Assembly: GCA_013821455.1 (NCBI GenBank)
Contig: JACDGS010000032.1
Location: 1 to 50,468, forward strand
Length of the DNA stretch: 50,468 nucleotides
Reading direction: 5' to 3'
From: Chthoniobacterales bacterium
Lineage (GTDB): Bacteria > Verrucomicrobiota > Verrucomicrobiia > Chthoniobacterales > UBA10450
Under the pieces are notes generated by a model. That model did not search any database, was not told where the DNA came from, and worked only from the letters and a program-made list of their open reading frames with translations. A program made the translations under genes and the position numbers. Below, piece by piece: positions 49,115-50,468 of the stretch (within the stretch, counting starts at the first letter, position 1; every line of letters begins with the position of its first letter).

Positions 49115-49298
49115 TGCGCTTCGGACGGCGTTTCACTTCAGCGAGCGGGATAGGTGGCTCGTCCTTGCGGCGCGCAATGACTGCGAGGTCGTGCAAATCC
49201 TCCAGCAGCTCTTCATACTCGGCGATCGGCAAGATGACGGCCGTCGGTTTGCCGTTCTTGACCAGATATTCTGCTTTGGGATCGAGCGCCTTCATCAT
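49095..49298 (-). CDS. RelB/Phd-like antitoxin paired with truncated toxin
   Basis: A 67-residue antitoxin from the double ATG at 49298/49295. MKALDPKAEYLVKNGKPTAV and ILPIAEYEELLEDLHDL are typical of Phd/RelB proteins, followed by a basic C-terminal end (KRRPKRNGRVRR). A start at 49349 would add 17 residues and is less likely. Its toxin partner is broken, so the antitoxin may persist only as a DNA-binding protein or neutraliser of related toxins. Confidence 0.7.
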   Translation of the reverse strand: MMKALDPKAEYLVKNGKPTAVILPIAEYEELLEDLHDLAVIARRKDEPPIPLAEVKRRPKRNGRVRR

Positions 49299-49410
49299 TG
49301 TTAATTTAGGCCTGAGCTGATTGCGCGACAACCGCATCACGGGATGCATCTCCCAGACCTGCGAGAAGGAGGAAGGAAGAATGCGGAAGGTAGAAATCGA
49401 GTGGCGCAGC

Positions 49411-49668
49411 TCAAAAGCGGAAGTTGTTGTACTCCTCGTGCGTGCCGATCCAGAACCAGACGATCAGGTCACCTGAGCGTTTCCCAAGGGCGCGGTAGTG
49501 ATCGCCAATGCGAACGGACCAGACGTTTCTCCCGAGCGGCTTAAACATCATCGATGGGTAGAAGGGATCGCGCGCCCAGAGCCGATACTTCTCGCGGGCG
49601 AGCGCCTGCGCATCCGCGGGTAACGATTCAAAGAGACGCCAGAAGCGCGCTTCTGTCCGCGAAATCAC
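49411..49668 (-). CDS. RelE/HigB-like toxin
   Basis: An 85-residue toxin of the RelE/ParE superfamily. RFWRLFESLPADAQALAREK forms the helix pair, followed by FKPLGRNVWSVRIGDHYRAL and VWFWIGTHEEYNNF, which resembles the HigB/ParE-like subgroup ending in a HxxYN-type strand. It looks complete. The start overlaps the antitoxin stop by 4 bases (ATGA). The pair lies directly next to the thiolase 3' end. Confidence 0.8.
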   Translation of the reverse strand: MISRTEARFWRLFESLPADAQALAREKYRLWARDPFYPSMMFKPLGRNVWSVRIGDHYRALGKRSGDLIVWFWIGTHEEYNNFRF

Positions 49669-49865
49669 GGCGTTTCGCGCAGCCGCCCAGCGTGGACATC
49701 TTCATCCACTTGGCGCAGAATCTGGTCGAGCTTGCCAGAGGCGATGTCGGCTTTCATCTGCGCGTCCCATTCGTCGTCACCCCAGCCGTGAAACCACGCC
49801 GCTAGCTCAGCCCGTTCCTCCAGGGACAACTCTGCGATCGCGGACTTGATTTGTTCGACGCTCAT
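49665..49865 (-). CDS. Antitoxin of RelE/HigB-like pair
   Basis: A 66-residue antitoxin. IKSAIAELSLEERAELAAWF is a helical N-terminal region found in small addiction-module antitoxins, and the acidic tail (DEWDAQMKADIASGKLDQIL) would bind the toxin. It precedes and overlaps the toxin gene by 4 bases. Between its start and repeat copy D are about 50 bases that may hold the promoter. Confidence 0.75.
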   Translation of the reverse strand: MSVEQIKSAIAELSLEERAELAAWFHGWGDDEWDAQMKADIASGKLDQILRQVDEDVHAGRLRETP

Positions 49866-49916
49866 TGCACTCGATTCTAGCTTTTATCACCGTGGCCCGC
49901 AATCTTCCTGCTCGGT

Positions 49917-50067
49917 GCAAACGATCTGACCGTCAGGCCCACTTCCAAACTCACTCCCGTTCGAAGACCGTCGCCAAGCCTTGTCCTACCCCGACGCAGA
50001 GCGACGCGATGCCGCGCGAGGCGCCGGTGCGAGCCATCTGGTGGATCAGCGTCGTGGCCAGGCGGGC
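49917..50067 (-). repeat. Thiolase 3'-end repeat, copy D (parental)
   Basis: This is the in-place 3' end of the thiolase gene and its downstream flank, matching copies A, B and C. It has CTGACCGTCAG where A and B have CTGACAGTCAG, an 11-base palindrome about 20 bases beyond the stop codon. Confidence 0.9.
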
Positions 50068-50468
50068 GCCGCTGCAACCAAGCGGGTGACCGATCGCAAT
50101 CGCGCCGCCGTTGACGTTCAATTTTGCGTTGTCGATGCCCAGCTCGCGCTGGCAGGCGAGGGCCTGCGCGGCGAACGCCTCGTTCAACTCGAACAGGTCG
50201 ATGCGGTCGAGCGTCAGTTTCGCGCGCAGAAGCGCCTTGCGCATCGCGGGCACGGGTCCGAGCCCCATGAACGCGGGATCGACGCCGGCCGCGGCGCTCG
50301 GACCGATGAAGGCGATCGGCTGAAGACCCAGCGATTTGGCCAGCCCGGCTTCAACGATCAGCAATGCCGCCGCGCCGTCGTTGATACCCGACGAATTGCC
50401 CGCGGTCACCGTGCCTTGGTCGTCTTTGGAGAATGCGGGTTTCAGCTTGGCGAGATTCTCCAGCGTCG
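49951..50468 (-). CDS. Acetyl-CoA acyltransferase (thiolase), partial
   Basis: The C-terminal part of a FadA/PhaA/PcaF-type thiolase; the 5' part runs off the right window edge. [48 protein letters not shown] with the catalytic His, and the terminal [13 protein letters not shown] are diagnostic; the C-x-G motif carries the second Cys. It could act in the same pathway as the CoA-transferase and aminotransferase at 35.5-40.2 kb by cleaving a 3-oxoacyl-CoA, although it is on the opposite strand. Its 3' end is the parent of the repeats to its left. Confidence 0.92.
   Translation of the reverse strand, partial: TLENLAKLKPAFSKDDQGTVTAGNSSGINDGAAALLIVEAGLAKSLGLQPIAFIGPSAAAGVDPAFMGLGPVPAMRKALLRAKLTLDRIDLFELNEAFAAQALACQRELGIDNAKLNVNGGAIAIGHPLGCSGARLATTLIHQMARTGASRGIASLCVGVGQGLATVFERE

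Noticed and set aside
46817-50067. CRISPR array suggested by four spaced repeats
   Set aside because: The repeats are pieces of a thiolase gene 60-151 bases long, spacing is irregular (hundreds to about 1,600 bases), and spacers contain genes; no cas genes are present.

Overview
The window looks like a chromosomal segment of a high-GC soil bacterium, most likely a verrucomicrobium of the Chthoniobacterales/Spartobacteria type. That placement is inferred from gene content and protein style: hopanoid genes, a gyrB-gyrA operon, a stand-alone GGQ release-factor-like protein, an S46 peptidase, Ku/LigD, and very few clear Shine-Dalgarno sites. No rRNA or marker phylogeny is available here. No CRISPR array, integrase, transposase or replication origin was seen.

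Positions 1-35.2 kb read as a housekeeping backbone. In order they carry an alpha/beta-hydrolase lipoprotein, a GT2 glycosyltransferase, hpnH and shc (hopanoids), a carrier protein with a halogenase-like flavoprotein, tRNA-Leu, a methyltransferase, a GGQ hydrolase, a Gfo/Idh oxidoreductase, and gyrA-relE-relB-gyrB. Then come an S46 dipeptidyl peptidase, ku, a DUF72 gene, speA, a bifunctional nuclease, hemW, a DUF362 gene overlapping a squalene-synthase-like gene, a PE-ligase ligD, moeA, tRNA-Ser, a UPF0173 hydrolase, a NYN RNase and a thiolase. Two DNA-level signatures mark this backbone. One is the short dispersed word TCGTTAGGC: I counted 48 copies of its 7-base core by eye, in both orientations, all before position 33,966. 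The other is a family of about 105-145 bp palindromic intergenic elements, mostly placed between convergent genes.

Positions 35.2-40.2 kb hold a tightly overlapping catabolic operon: a KamA-type radical SAM aminomutase, CoA-transferase subunits A and B, and a class III aminotransferase. A GxxExxY gene flanked by 28-bp inverted repeats interrupts it. The thiolase at the right edge of the window could be a further member of the pathway. The TCGTTAGGC word and the palindromic elements are absent from about 34 kb to the right end, so this part is either a genomic island or a different source genome.

Positions 40.4-46.6 kb form a defence module: two overlapping N6-methylase-like genes (one with SAM motif I but no NPPY, the other with NPPY and an abnormal motif I), a GIY-YIG/helicase fusion and a DUF262-HNH nuclease. 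To its right (46.6-50.5 kb) is a chain of toxin-antitoxin and Fic modules and broken restriction/toxin genes. These are separated by four same-direction copies of the 3' end of the thiolase gene. The arrangement resembles repeated insertion at a gene terminus, or a cassette array, and has trapped remnants of hsdR and relE and an antitoxin without a toxin. The defence module and this repeat chain are the best candidates for something undescribed.
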